64,000 nucleotides of DNA from Acinetobacter sp. C26M (GCF_023702675.1 NZ_CP098478.1:1984001-2048000), one strand, 5' to 3'; positions 35,308 to 43,575 are shown, numbered from the stretch's first letter. The notes: generated by a model from the sequence alone, not told the origin. A program made the numbers and translations.

Positions 35308-35327
35308 AGTGTTGAAATTTCAACACT
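35308..35327. promoter_or_regulatory. 20-bp perfect palindrome, best candidate SfnR-type site
   Basis: AGTGTTGAAATTTCAACACT is a perfect inverted repeat and the cleanest copy of the locus-wide element. It lies between two divergent sigma54 promoters, centred about 82 bp from the plus-strand -24 and about 114 bp from the minus-strand -24. The rest of the 35156-35468 gap is AT-rich and non-coding. Confidence 0.75.
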
Positions 35328-35398
35328 ACATTTTGGCATGTTTTTATAAAGTTTAAATAAAACAATAGCATATGTTAAAAAAATAGCGAATAAAAAGC

Positions 35399-35412
35399 GG
35401 CATGATTTCTGC
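35399..35412 (+). promoter_or_regulatory. sigma54 promoter of an SsuD-like gene
   Basis: GCGGCATGATTTCTGCTC has GG at 35399 and GC at 35411 with 10 bases between. The start site near 35424 precedes ATG 35469. Confidence 0.8.
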
Positions 35413-35468
35413 TCATGACATAGCTAACGAACACGATGTCGTGAAATGTTTAATTATTGAGAACTATT

Positions 35469-36602
35469 ATGTCAGTTGAGTTTTTATGGAGAATTCCTGT
35501 TCATGGGGATGGTCGTCGAGCACATCAGTTACATACCCGTGGTGAATGGAATCAGTTAAATCCAGCAATTCAATCTCCACAACGCGTGGCACCGCAACAT
35601 GAAGATTCGTTGTTTGCCTACTATGATTATGTACAGCAAGTAGCAAAAGCAGCGGATATTGTTGGTTTCCATGGCGCATTGATTCCTGCTTTTCCTCACA
35701 CTGAAGAGCCTTGGGTATTGGCTTCAGCATTGGCTCGGGAAACCAAACGACTTCGACTTTTGATTGCGATTCAGCCATGGTTTATTCATCCAGCCTATGC
35801 CAGCCAAATGGCTGCCAGTTTACAACGTTTAAGTCAGGGGCGAGTAGAGTGGAATGTCATTTCAGGTGGAGGCGGTGCGCAGCAACGCGCTTACGGTGAT
35901 TTTATTGAACATGACCAGCGCTATGCACGCACCAACGAGTTTTTGGATTTTGTAAAAGGTTATTCACATCATGCTCCATTTGACTATGCTGGCAAGTTTT
36001 TCCATGTTGAGCAGGGTGGGTTGAGATACCCAATGAATCAATATGATGTCCCTCGGTTATGGTTGGCTGGTGCGAGTGATGCCGCTCTACAAGTCGCAGG
36101 ACGCCATGCTGATATTCATTTAACTTGGGGTGAACCTGTTGAGCAGCAGAAAAAAGTCATTGAACAGGCGCAAGCATTTTTTGAACAAAACTCGCCTGAT
36201 CGTAAAGTTAAATTTGGTATGCGTATTGATATACTAGCAAGGCCTACACAAGAGCAAGCTTTTCAGGAGCTTAAACAGATGTATGAAACCATTGCTGTTG
36301 ATGGTCACGCATTTGAACGAAAAGATACTGAGTCGGTTGGAGCAAAACGTCAGCAGGCCTTGGCGCAGGGCAATCGTTTCGAAGACTTATTTGTAAGTCC
36401 GAACGTTTGGGCGGGGATGTCCAATGTACGTGGTGGACCAAACTGTATTTTAGTGGGTAGCTATGAACAGGTTGCAGAGCGTTTGCAAGAATATATTGAT
36501 ATTGGTGTTGGTCATTTCATTTTAGCCAGTAACCCTCATTTGGAAGAAGCCTATCGGGTAGCAGAAGAGGTCTTACCACTGGTTGGATATAAATTAAAAT
36601 AA
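35469..36602 (+). CDS. SsuD-like FMNH2-dependent monooxygenase
   Basis: ATG 35469 (MSVEFLWRIPVHGDG) gives 377 residues; an in-frame TTG at 35457 only adds four residues. The luciferase-like barrel shows YVQQVAKAADIVGFHGALIPAFPHTEEPWVLASALARETKRLRLLIAIQPWFIHPAYASQMAASLQRLSQGRVEWNVISGGG and RYARTNEFLDFVKG. It is a close relative of the gene at 45964 (shared EFxxRxPxHG start, ETKRL core and HLEEAYR ending). Monocistronic behind a sigma54 promoter, it should oxidise an alkanesulfonate or sulfone with reduced flavin. Confidence 0.85.
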   Translation: MSVEFLWRIPVHGDGRRAHQLHTRGEWNQLNPAIQSPQRVAPQHEDSLFAYYDYVQQVAKAADIVGFHGALIPAFPHTEEPWVLASALARETKRLRLLIAIQPWFIHPAYASQMAASLQRLSQGRVEWNVISGGGGAQQRAYGDFIEHDQRYARTNEFLDFVKGYSHHAPFDYAGKFFHVEQGGLRYPMNQYDVPRLWLAGASDAALQVAGRHADIHLTWGEPVEQQKKVIEQAQAFFEQNSPDRKVKFGMRIDILARPTQEQAFQELKQMYETIAVDGHAFERKDTESVGAKRQQALAQGNRFEDLFVSPNVWAGMSNVRGGPNCILVGSYEQVAERLQEYIDIGVGHFILASNPHLEEAYRVAEEVLPLVGYKLK

Positions 36603-36610
36603 TAAATTTA

Positions 36611-36636
36611 GATCCCTTTGAGATATCAAAGGGATC
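36611..36636 (+). terminator. terminator after the SsuD-like gene
   Basis: An 11-bp perfect stem GATCCCTTTGA/TCAAAGGGATC with a 4-base loop is followed by TTGTTGTTT. Confidence 0.75.
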
Positions 36637-36659
36637 TTGTTGTTTGAACAGCAAAATAC

Positions 36660-36677
36660 TGTCTGAAAACCAACATT
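36660..36677 (+). promoter_or_regulatory. candidate SfnR-type activator site
   Basis: TGTCTGAAAACCAACATT fits the shared element with one C for T in the right half. Its centre is about 73 bp from the -24 of the tonB promoter. Confidence 0.5.
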
Positions 36678-36739
36678 TTGAATATCAATTAGCTACAAAA
36701 TATTAATTAAAAAAATATAAATCAAATACTTATATTGTT

Positions 36740-36753
36740 GGCATGACTTGTGC
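36740..36753 (+). promoter_or_regulatory. sigma54 promoter of tonB-exbB-exbD
   Basis: TTGGCATGACTTGTGCAA has GG at 36740 and GC at 36752, 10 bases apart, with a start site near 36765. A sigma54 promoter for a TonB system is unusual. Confidence 0.82.
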
Positions 36754-36792
36754 AATTTTTTATTCAATATTTTATTTTTCATTTAAATCCTT

Positions 36793-37620
36793 ATGAGTGA
36801 ACTAATATTTAACTCGCATAAACGAGCACTGCTATTTGAACAATATGCACCTGCATCTGGTTCAAACAATATATCAGATCCATTGACACGACATTCCTTG
36901 GAGGTGATCCAACCATCGCCACCTCAATTGAATAAAGTGTTGATTGCAATTATTGCAGTTGCTTCAGCACATTTGGGAATTTGGTATATCGCAAAACACT
37001 TGCCTACACCGACTTTGGACATTCATAAGCCAGAACCCGTGGTGATTGAAATTGTAAAACCTGAACAACCACCCAAAGTGATTGAACCTAAAATTCCTCC
37101 TGTAACAGAGAAACCTAAAATTCCACCGGTTGTGCAAAAGCCAAAACCAATCGTTAAACAGCTTGAACAACCCAAACCTCTACAGAAAGCGGTGGAGCAA
37201 CCTAAACCCGTTGCAAAAGCAGTCACTCAGCCTACCCCACAAAAAGTTGAAGAGGCTGTCGTAACCAAAGAGGTGGTACCTGCACCTGTTCAGAAAGTAG
37301 TTGAACCTGTGAGGTCGGTCGATGACAACTTAGCTGTGACTGAAGCGAAAGGATATGCAGGCTATCTAAGTAATCCTGCACCCGAATATCCAGAACAGGC
37401 ACTCGAACGGGGTTGGGAAGGTTCCGTGATTTTAAGGGTCAAAGTGCTCGCAAATGGTAGCCCTGACACGGTCAGTGTCAAGCAAAGTAGTGGCAAAAAA
37501 CTTTTAGATAGCGCTGCTGTAAGAACAGTAAAGCAATGGAAATTTTCACCCGCTTTAAAAGGTAAAACACCTATAGAGGGTTGGGTCGATGTTCCAATTC
37601 ATTATCAATTACCGAAATAA
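36793..37620 (+). CDS. tonB: TonB energy-transducing protein
   Basis: The 275-residue protein has an N-terminal cytoplasmic stretch, one membrane anchor (about residues 44-66, VLIAIIAVASAHLGIWYIAKHL), a long Pro/Lys/Glu/Val-rich periplasm-spanning region (about 75-175, repeating KP, QP and PP units), and the TonB C-terminal domain PAPEYPEQALERGWEGSVILRVKVLANGSPDTVSVKQSSGKKLLDSAAVRTVKQWKFSPA. It is first of a tonB-exbB-exbD operon under a sigma54 promoter, so it probably serves the three receptors of this locus rather than iron uptake in general. Confidence 0.92.
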   Translation: MSELIFNSHKRALLFEQYAPASGSNNISDPLTRHSLEVIQPSPPQLNKVLIAIIAVASAHLGIWYIAKHLPTPTLDIHKPEPVVIEIVKPEQPPKVIEPKIPPVTEKPKIPPVVQKPKPIVKQLEQPKPLQKAVEQPKPVAKAVTQPTPQKVEEAVVTKEVVPAPVQKVVEPVRSVDDNLAVTEAKGYAGYLSNPAPEYPEQALERGWEGSVILRVKVLANGSPDTVSVKQSSGKKLLDSAAVRTVKQWKFSPALKGKTPIEGWVDVPIHYQLPK

Positions 37621-37651
37621 ATTTAATTTTATAGATTAAGAGGATATTTAC

Positions 37652-38389
37652 ATGACTGACATTAATTCATTGATCCATGACGGCACCATCTGGTTATTGG
37701 TTGCTTTCTCTATTGTGACTTGGGCACTGGTTGTCATCAAAATAGTTCAGACCCAAAGAGCATCAAAACAAGATAAACGTTTTGTAGAGGCGTTTTGGAA
37801 AGCAAAAAATTTATCTGACGCCGTGACTAAATCTGAATCGGGTCAAGGACCAGCAGCACGTGTTGCAAATGCAGGGTTTAAAACACTGATAGAAGCAGAT
37901 GAAAAAACACACCATGACTTGCAAAACAGTTGGAGCCGTCAGGACTTACTGGAACGTCACTTACGCAAACAAATTTTAACTGAACGTCGTCAATTAGAGA
38001 AAGGTTCAGCGCTATTGGCGTCTATTGGAAACAATGCACCCTTTATTGGTTTGTTTGGAACAGTATTCGGGATCATTCATGCTTTACAGGCGATTGCCCA
38101 TTCTGGGAATGCAAGTATGGATGTCGTTGCTGGGCCAATTGGTGAAGCACTGATTGCAACAGGAATTGGTATCGCTGTTGCTGTACCTGCGGTGCTTGCT
38201 TATAACTACTTTGTACGTAAAGTTAAAGCGATTGGTGCAGACTTAGATGATTTTGCAACAGATTTTGTCAGTTTAAATCAAAAGGCTGGTTTTCAATTAC
38301 CGACTGCTAAAACCAAAAATACGGCTGACAATACGATTCTGAATGATGCTTCAACAAAAGAAGTGAAAGAGAAAGGAGTATTTGCATAA
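37652..38389 (+). CDS. exbB: ExbB/TolQ-family proton channel protein
   Basis: The 245-residue inner-membrane protein has three spans: the first near residues 10-30, then LLASIGNNAPFIGLFGTVFGIIHALQAIA (the ExbB/MotA signature) and a final pair around GPIGEALIATGIGIAVAVPAVLAYNYFVRKVKAI. It forms the proton channel with ExbD that drives TonB. It lies 31 bp after tonB with an AGAGGATAT ribosome-binding site, and its stop abuts the exbD start. Confidence 0.92.
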   Translation: MTDINSLIHDGTIWLLVAFSIVTWALVVIKIVQTQRASKQDKRFVEAFWKAKNLSDAVTKSESGQGPAARVANAGFKTLIEADEKTHHDLQNSWSRQDLLERHLRKQILTERRQLEKGSALLASIGNNAPFIGLFGTVFGIIHALQAIAHSGNASMDVVAGPIGEALIATGIGIAVAVPAVLAYNYFVRKVKAIGADLDDFATDFVSLNQKAGFQLPTAKTKNTADNTILNDASTKEVKEKGVFA

Positions 38390-38793
38390 TGGCAATTTCA
38401 ACCTCTCAAGATGATGATGTGGTGAGTGAAATCAACATTACACCGTTGGTGGATGTGATGTTAGTTTTACTCATTGTCTTTATCGTCACAGCACCTTTGT
38501 TGACCAATACGGTAAAAGTAAATTTACCTAAGGCTGCACCGACTCAGTCAACTGATCAGAATAAAGCTGTCGTGATTAGTGTTAATCCACAGGGTGAGAT
38601 ATTTTTGGATAAGGACAAAGTTTCACTTGCAAGTTTTGAACAAGAAATTCAGTCACGCAAGAATAGCAACCCGAAGCTGGCTTTGAACCTAAATGCGGAT
38701 GAAACTGTTCCTTATGGGACAGTGGCAAAATTATTGGCAAGTATTGAACGTGTAGGCGTAGATAAATTATCGGTGATTACTGTTCCTCAATAA
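38389..38793 (+). CDS. exbD: ExbD/TolR-family protein
   Basis: The 134-residue protein has the single N-terminal span with the key acidic residue in EINITPLVDVMLVLLIVFIVTAPLL, where Asp in LVDVML is the proton-path residue of ExbD. The periplasmic domain includes VVISVNPQGEIFLDKDKVSL and VPYGTVAKLLASIERVGVDKLSVIT. The start shares one base with the exbB stop (TAATG), with AAAGGAG upstream. It completes the energising complex. Confidence 0.92.
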   Translation: MAISTSQDDDVVSEINITPLVDVMLVLLIVFIVTAPLLTNTVKVNLPKAAPTQSTDQNKAVVISVNPQGEIFLDKDKVSLASFEQEIQSRKNSNPKLALNLNADETVPYGTVAKLLASIERVGVDKLSVITVPQ

Positions 38794-38812
38794 TCTCAAC
38801 TTTATCTTAAAT

Positions 38813-38834
38813 AGCTGCTTCGGCAGCTTTTTTA
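38813..38834 (+). terminator. terminator of tonB-exbB-exbD
   Basis: The stem AGCTGC/GCAGCT closes a stable TTCG tetraloop and is followed by TTTTTTAATTT. Confidence 0.85.
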
Positions 38835-38854
38835 ATTTATTCTACCGGCAGAAT

Positions 38855-38877
38855 AAAAATCCCCTCATCAAGAGGGG
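38855..38877 (-). terminator. terminator of the minus-strand binding-protein gene
   Basis: CCCCTC (38861-38866) pairs with GAGGGG (38872-38877). Read on the minus strand it is followed by ATTTTTA, 23 bases past the stop codon of the gene at 38900. Confidence 0.75.
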
Positions 38878-38899
38878 AAGCAAAGTTAAACGGATGTGC

Positions 38900-40483
38900 T
38901 TAAGCCTTCCATAATTTCTCAAAACGCCACGTTGGAAAAATAGTATGTTCTGGGGCTAGGCCTCCAATATTTTTTGTGGCTGCATCAATGGTATGGCTAA
39001 ATCCCCAGATCAGCATTCCACCACGTTCGTGTTGAATTTTCTGTGCTTGAGTCAAATACACTTTTCGCTTTGCTAAATCTGGTTCGGCAAGCGCCTTATA
39101 AAACAACTCACTATATTCAGGATCTTTAAAATTGATTTTATTGGTTGTTGAAATCGGTGCATCGTTGACAACAGCAGTAGATAAATAGGGTGTGCCGACA
39201 TTGGTTGCGTTACTTGACAGTTGCCATTTATTGCGATCTGGTCCATTAAAAGTTGCAGCATCGACTTGTTTGACTCGTATATTTACATTGGCAAGTTTTG
39301 CTTGTTCTGCAAAGATCAATGCAGGCTGGGCGCTGCCAGCAGGTGCAACAAGTTCAACACTTAAACCATCTTTAAAACCAGCTTGTGCCAATAATTTTTT
39401 TGCTTGCTCAATATTTTGCTGACGTTGGGGTAAGCTAAGAAAAGCAGGGTCCTGTGGTGAGTAAAGATCATTGGCAATACGTCCCTGACCATTTAACCCG
39501 CGTTGTACAAGCTCTTCACGATTGGCAATTAAACGGAATGCCTGACGGACTTTAGGATCATTAAAAGGGGCTTGTTGAGTATTAAAGTCAAAACCATTAT
39601 GGGTATTTGTTTCAGAACGAATGGTTTGAATATGTTTTGCCTGTTCCAGAATTTTAATGTATTCAGGAGAAATGGCATTGGCGACATCAATCTGTCCTGC
39701 TAATAAGGCATTTAAACGCGAGACCTGATCTTTAAAATCAATCACCTCAAAACTGTCTGCATAAGGTTGATCCGCTTTAAAATAGTTTTCAAAACGGGTG
39801 AAGACAGAACGCTGACCAGGGATAAACTGTTTGACTTTATAAGGTCCAGCACCGACTGGATTGTGGATTGGATCAAAGTCGGTAGGTACGATTCCACCAA
39901 AATTCACCCAAGTTTCAGGTAGTGTAACGAAACCAGCAATTGAATTGATAAAAGGAATACGAACGGTATATTCATCTAATTTTTGAATGCGATCCCGATC
40001 AATCCATTGCACCAGACTTCGAAACGGTGAGGCAAGCTTTGGGTCAGTTAAACGCTTTACTGAGAAAATCACATCATCGGCAGTCATTGTTTTACCGTGA
40101 TGGAATTCTAGACCTTTACGTAGACGAATGGTCCATTCACTCGCATTATGATTTGGTTCAGCAAATTCAGCCAAGGCAAGACGTGGGAGCATATTTTCAT
40201 CCCATTCCCATAGCTTGTTATATATGGCAAAACCTCGGGTAATTCCTGCGCTTGAAGTAGATAGATGTGGGTCTAAACTGCCTGACTGTTGTCCACCAAT
40301 TAGACCCAAGCGAATCGTTCCACCATGTTTGGGAGTGAGTGAAGATGGGCGCTGTACTTCAGTATCCGTTTGTGGTGATTGATCGCAGCCAGACAAGCTC
40401 CCTATTAAAGAAACACCACCTAATGCGCTAAGACTTTGTGCTAAAAACTTTCGACGTGACAATAGAATTGATCGACTTGTCAT
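38900..40483 (-). CDS. orphan Tat-exported family 5 solute-binding lipoprotein
   Basis: The 527-residue protein starts MTSRSILLSRRKFLAQSLSA, a textbook SRRKFLA twin-arginine signal (Arg10-Arg11), with a lipobox LSGC at Cys33. The mature part parallels the gene at 11593 (GGTIRLGLIGGQQSGSLDPH; WTIRLRKGLEFHHGKTMTADDVIFSVKRLTDPKLASPF), so the two are paralogues. There are no permease or ATPase genes beside it, and it is the only gene of its unit, so it probably feeds the Dpp-type importer at 13.2-17.0 kb with a second ligand. A sigma54 promoter precedes it. Confidence 0.87.
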   Translation of the reverse strand: MTSRSILLSRRKFLAQSLSALGGVSLIGSLSGCDQSPQTDTEVQRPSSLTPKHGGTIRLGLIGGQQSGSLDPHLSTSSAGITRGFAIYNKLWEWDENMLPRLALAEFAEPNHNASEWTIRLRKGLEFHHGKTMTADDVIFSVKRLTDPKLASPFRSLVQWIDRDRIQKLDEYTVRIPFINSIAGFVTLPETWVNFGGIVPTDFDPIHNPVGAGPYKVKQFIPGQRSVFTRFENYFKADQPYADSFEVIDFKDQVSRLNALLAGQIDVANAISPEYIKILEQAKHIQTIRSETNTHNGFDFNTQQAPFNDPKVRQAFRLIANREELVQRGLNGQGRIANDLYSPQDPAFLSLPQRQQNIEQAKKLLAQAGFKDGLSVELVAPAGSAQPALIFAEQAKLANVNIRVKQVDAATFNGPDRNKWQLSSNATNVGTPYLSTAVVNDAPISTTNKINFKDPEYSELFYKALAEPDLAKRKVYLTQAQKIQHERGGMLIWGFSHTIDAATKNIGGLAPEHTIFPTWRFEKLWKA

Positions 40484-40522
40484 TATAAATACTCATATTG
40501 GATAATCATCTGTTAGGGACTT

Positions 40523-40536
40523 GCAGAATAAATGCC
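40523..40536 (-). promoter_or_regulatory. sigma54 promoter of the orphan binding-protein gene
   Basis: The minus strand reads TTTGGCATTTATTCTGCAAG with GG and GC 10 bases apart; the start site is near 40511. Confidence 0.83.
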
Positions 40537-40588
40537 AAATATTTACTTATATTTATCAGTATCTTAATTAACTATGGTTTTTGTTTAC

Positions 40589-40625
40589 TGTCTTTATTTC
40601 AACAAATCTGTTGAAAAAATAAACA
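40589..40625. promoter_or_regulatory. two facing candidate SfnR-type sites between divergent promoters
   Basis: TGTCTTTATTTCAACAAA (40589-40606) faces the plus strand and TGTTTATTTTTTCAACAG faces the minus strand (40608-40625 reversed). They lie about 115 bp from the plus-strand -24 and about 82 bp from the minus-strand -24, respectively. The half-site CAACA is preserved in both; the other half is weaker. Confidence 0.45.
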
Positions 40626-40710
40626 TTTATAAAGCTGATATCTAAATATATAAAAATTAAAAACTATTAAATCAATATCTTGGGTGTTGTTTGAAGGCTG
40701 TTTAATGATT

Positions 40711-40724
40711 GGCATAGGCCTTGC
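40711..40724 (+). promoter_or_regulatory. sigma54 promoter of a TonB receptor gene
   Basis: TTGGCATAGGCCTTGCGT has GG at 40711 and GC at 40723, 10 bases apart; the start site is near 40736. Confidence 0.85.
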
Positions 40725-40759
40725 GTAACGTACTGTAAATTTACTTTACTGAGTATGAT

Positions 40760-43372
40760 ATGAAGCAGACTTTTCAATTAAAACCTCTAGTAATTGCCTT
40801 AGCATTTTCGGGGGCATCTTTACCCATACATGTATTTGCCGAAGAAACCCAAAATACATTGGCAAATACTGAAAGTGATGTGATTACTTTGGCAGATGTC
40901 GTGGTGACTGATGCAAATAAAAAACAAACTGTTGTTCCCAAACGTAAAGTGACTTCAATCTATGGAACGGATAGCTCAGTATTAGACACACCTCGTGTGG
41001 TGTCCCAAGTATCGGAACAACAATTTCGTGAAGATGTGATCCGTAGTGCAGATGATCTTGTTAAATATGCGCCGAGTATTACCCGAGGTGGAGGACAAAA
41101 TGCCAATTTCGCACCACAGATACGCGGACAAAATTCAGAGGTCTTCCAGGATAGCCAACGAATTTATAGTACCCGTCATCCGACCAATTTAAATGCATAT
41201 GAAGCGGCTGATATTGTGGCAGGGCCAACGGGAGTAATTTTTGCACCCACTTCAGGTTCAGGTGGATATATTAATTATCTCACTAAAAAACCTAACTTTA
41301 ATAAAGCAGAAACAACGATTTCTGGTTCGGTTGGTTCAATCTATGCAGGAAAAGGTACAGAACCTAATTTTTCTGTCAGTATTGATCATACAGCCCCAAT
41401 CTCTAAAGAACTTGCATTTCGTGTCAGTGCAACAGCCCAAAAAACTGATGATTTTTATGACAATGTGAAAAATAATTTTAATGCATTCTATGGCGCCTTA
41501 GCTTGGCGTCCAGATGACAGTCTACGTGTCGACTGGAACATCAGTTATGACGATTATTATGATTTTAACGTGACACATGGTTGGAATAGGGCAACACAAC
41601 AATCAGTTGATAGCCGTCAGTATTACAAAGGTAGGGCTACGCCAATTATTCAAAATGGTTCAGCTTTCTGGTCACCTGTATTTGAATCTGGAGCTGCGAA
41701 TTCCAAAGTGATCGGTTGGCAGAATCGACAAAGGAATGATAAAAACCAATATATTGCTGTAGGCCCAGTTCAAACAACACCTTTACCTAATGCAACAGCA
41801 AATCAGGCTGGAACGATTCGAGGTTGGGTCTATGATCCATCTATACCCGGTAATGGATTGGTCAAACTAGACGATAATATTTCTGGTCGCAGCGAAGATA
41901 AAAATAGTGCCAAACGATTCAGCACCCAATTAAAATTAGTTAAAGATTTGAATACGCATTGGTCTGTTTCGAATAGTACGCTTTATCAAAACAGCAAGGA
42001 TTTAGGTGATTCGGTTGGGAGTTTCTTTACTGATCTGGAGCATGAGTTATTTGATAATCGCCTAGAATTCCTCGCAGATTATGATTTCGAATTGTTTGGC
42101 CTGAGAGTGAATAATAAAGGCAGTACTGGAGGAGCATTTCGCCGTGAAGAGTTTACTTCTTTAGCAGCCAATAATAGTTTTAATATTAACCCTTATGATC
42201 TGACCAATGATCCTTCTCAAAAAAATCCAGGGGATTTACTGGGCTTGGTTAACAATAGCAGTTCAACAGGAGGCTGGATTGGACAGGCGGGTGTTCCTAA
42301 ATATTCTCAATACTTTGGTTATTTAAATCTGCCAAGAATGTATCCAGTCGGCCATGGCTTATATGCTGAAAAAGGGGGTTTCCCTCCCAATGGAGGTGGT
42401 GCTGTTTATACAGGAACAGGGTCTTGGGATACATGGAGTGTGTTTACTCAGCAGAATTTTACTTTTAATGATGTGTTTGGCATTAATCTTGGGATTAATC
42501 ATAGTTCAATCAAAGCCAAACTTGAAAACCCGTTGGTCTTAGTGCCGACAGATGTCCGTTCAGATCGTAATAAATATAGTTTGCTCAGTTATCAAGCCAG
42601 TACATTTATCAAGCCGACAGAAAAAACTACCCTGTATTTTACTTATGACAAGAGCACTGCACTCAACACAGGTGTTTTTGGCCCATTTCTCATTTGGGGT
42701 GCAGGCAATCAGCTCAATCCTTTAGCTTTTGACAGTCAAAGTGAATTAAAGGAATTAGGATTTAAATATGAGCCGATTATCGATCAACTATTTCTCACAT
42801 TAAGCGGATTTGAGCAGAAGCGAGATTTATCACCTGATACCAATGGCAATATGGCACGCTTTGAAGTGAAAGGGATTGAATCTTCACTACGCTGGCAACT
42901 GCAAAAAAATATTGCGATAGGTGGAAACTTAACTTATTTGAATGCGGAATATAGCTCAATTATTCCAGCTGGATTTTCTCCCTTTGGCTTCCATGCAGAT
43001 AATGCGACTGTTTGGGGGGACAGTAATGGGTTAAACCAGCGCAAAGCTGGTCGTTATGATGCAGCGGGAATTCCGAAATACTCTGCCAGTGCTTATGTAG
43101 ATTATCAACATCAATCAGGTTTTGGTGTAAATCTGTCAGGTTGGTGGACCAGTAACTGGTATACCAATTTAAGTCAAACGGTTAAAGTTCCAAATAACTA
43201 TAATTTAGATTTGGGATTATATTATCGACAACCCCAATGGACAGTGGGCTTAAATATTCTGAATTTAACCAATGAACGTAATTTTGTGAATGGTTTAGCT
43301 GGGGCAAATAGTGAGTTCTTGCAGCCGATGCGTCCGTTAACGGTGCAGGGACAATTTAGTTATAAATTTTAA
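40760..43372 (+). CDS. TonB-dependent outer-membrane receptor
   Basis: The 870-residue protein has a signal peptide ending near PIHVFAEE, a plug domain with SVLDTPRVVSQVSEQQFREDVIRSADDLVKYAPSI and a barrel ending in VQGQFSYKF. It lacks an STN domain. It is of the siderophore-receptor-like class by its DTPRVVS box, but its sigma54 promoter and neighbours point to an organosulfur ligand. It is a single-gene unit, divergent from the orphan Tat-lipoprotein and terminated at 43396. Confidence 0.87.
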   Translation: MKQTFQLKPLVIALAFSGASLPIHVFAEETQNTLANTESDVITLADVVVTDANKKQTVVPKRKVTSIYGTDSSVLDTPRVVSQVSEQQFREDVIRSADDLVKYAPSITRGGGQNANFAPQIRGQNSEVFQDSQRIYSTRHPTNLNAYEAADIVAGPTGVIFAPTSGSGGYINYLTKKPNFNKAETTISGSVGSIYAGKGTEPNFSVSIDHTAPISKELAFRVSATAQKTDDFYDNVKNNFNAFYGALAWRPDDSLRVDWNISYDDYYDFNVTHGWNRATQQSVDSRQYYKGRATPIIQNGSAFWSPVFESGAANSKVIGWQNRQRNDKNQYIAVGPVQTTPLPNATANQAGTIRGWVYDPSIPGNGLVKLDDNISGRSEDKNSAKRFSTQLKLVKDLNTHWSVSNSTLYQNSKDLGDSVGSFFTDLEHELFDNRLEFLADYDFELFGLRVNNKGSTGGAFRREEFTSLAANNSFNINPYDLTNDPSQKNPGDLLGLVNNSSSTGGWIGQAGVPKYSQYFGYLNLPRMYPVGHGLYAEKGGFPPNGGGAVYTGTGSWDTWSVFTQQNFTFNDVFGINLGINHSSIKAKLENPLVLVPTDVRSDRNKYSLLSYQASTFIKPTEKTTLYFTYDKSTALNTGVFGPFLIWGAGNQLNPLAFDSQSELKELGFKYEPIIDQLFLTLSGFEQKRDLSPDTNGNMARFEVKGIESSLRWQLQKNIAIGGNLTYLNAEYSSIIPAGFSPFGFHADNATVWGDSNGLNQRKAGRYDAAGIPKYSASAYVDYQHQSGFGVNLSGWWTSNWYTNLSQTVKVPNNYNLDLGLYYRQPQWTVGLNILNLTNERNFVNGLAGANSEFLQPMRPLTVQGQFSYKF

Positions 43373-43395
43373 ATACATGAATATTTCGAATTCTT

Positions 43396-43427
43396 AATAG
43401 TCATACAGTTGTATGGCTATTTTTTTC
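43396..43427 (+). terminator. terminator after the TonB receptor
   Basis: The stem AATAGTCATAC/GTATGGCTATT (one T-G wobble) with an AGTT loop is followed by TTTTTTC. Confidence 0.75.
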
Positions 43428-43450
43428 TTTCATTTTTCAAAAACAAACAA

Positions 43451-43468
43451 TGTTGGAATAACAACAAC
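43451..43468 (+). promoter_or_regulatory. weak candidate SfnR-type activator site
   Basis: TGTTGGAATAACAACAAC keeps TGTT and AACAAC of the shared element. Its centre is about 104 bp from the -24 of the next promoter. Confidence 0.4.
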
Positions 43469-43561
43469 AACATAAGAAAAAATGTTTATCTATCAGCAAA
43501 ATCTGATCGCAAGTTTTACTTTTATTTCTTAAGATACTGAAATTTATAAAATAAATTAAGT

Positions 43562-43575
43562 GGCATAGAAGTTGC
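43562..43575 (+). promoter_or_regulatory. sigma54 promoter of receptor-monooxygenase unit
   Basis: GTGGCATAGAAGTTGCCA has GG at 43562 and GC at 43574, 10 bases apart. The start site is near 43587, 24 nt before the ATG. Confidence 0.85.

Noticed and set aside
37023..37226. Minus-strand Gly/Phe-rich short frames opposite the tonB proline-rich region
   Set aside because: They are mirror products of the Pro/Lys codon repeats in tonB.
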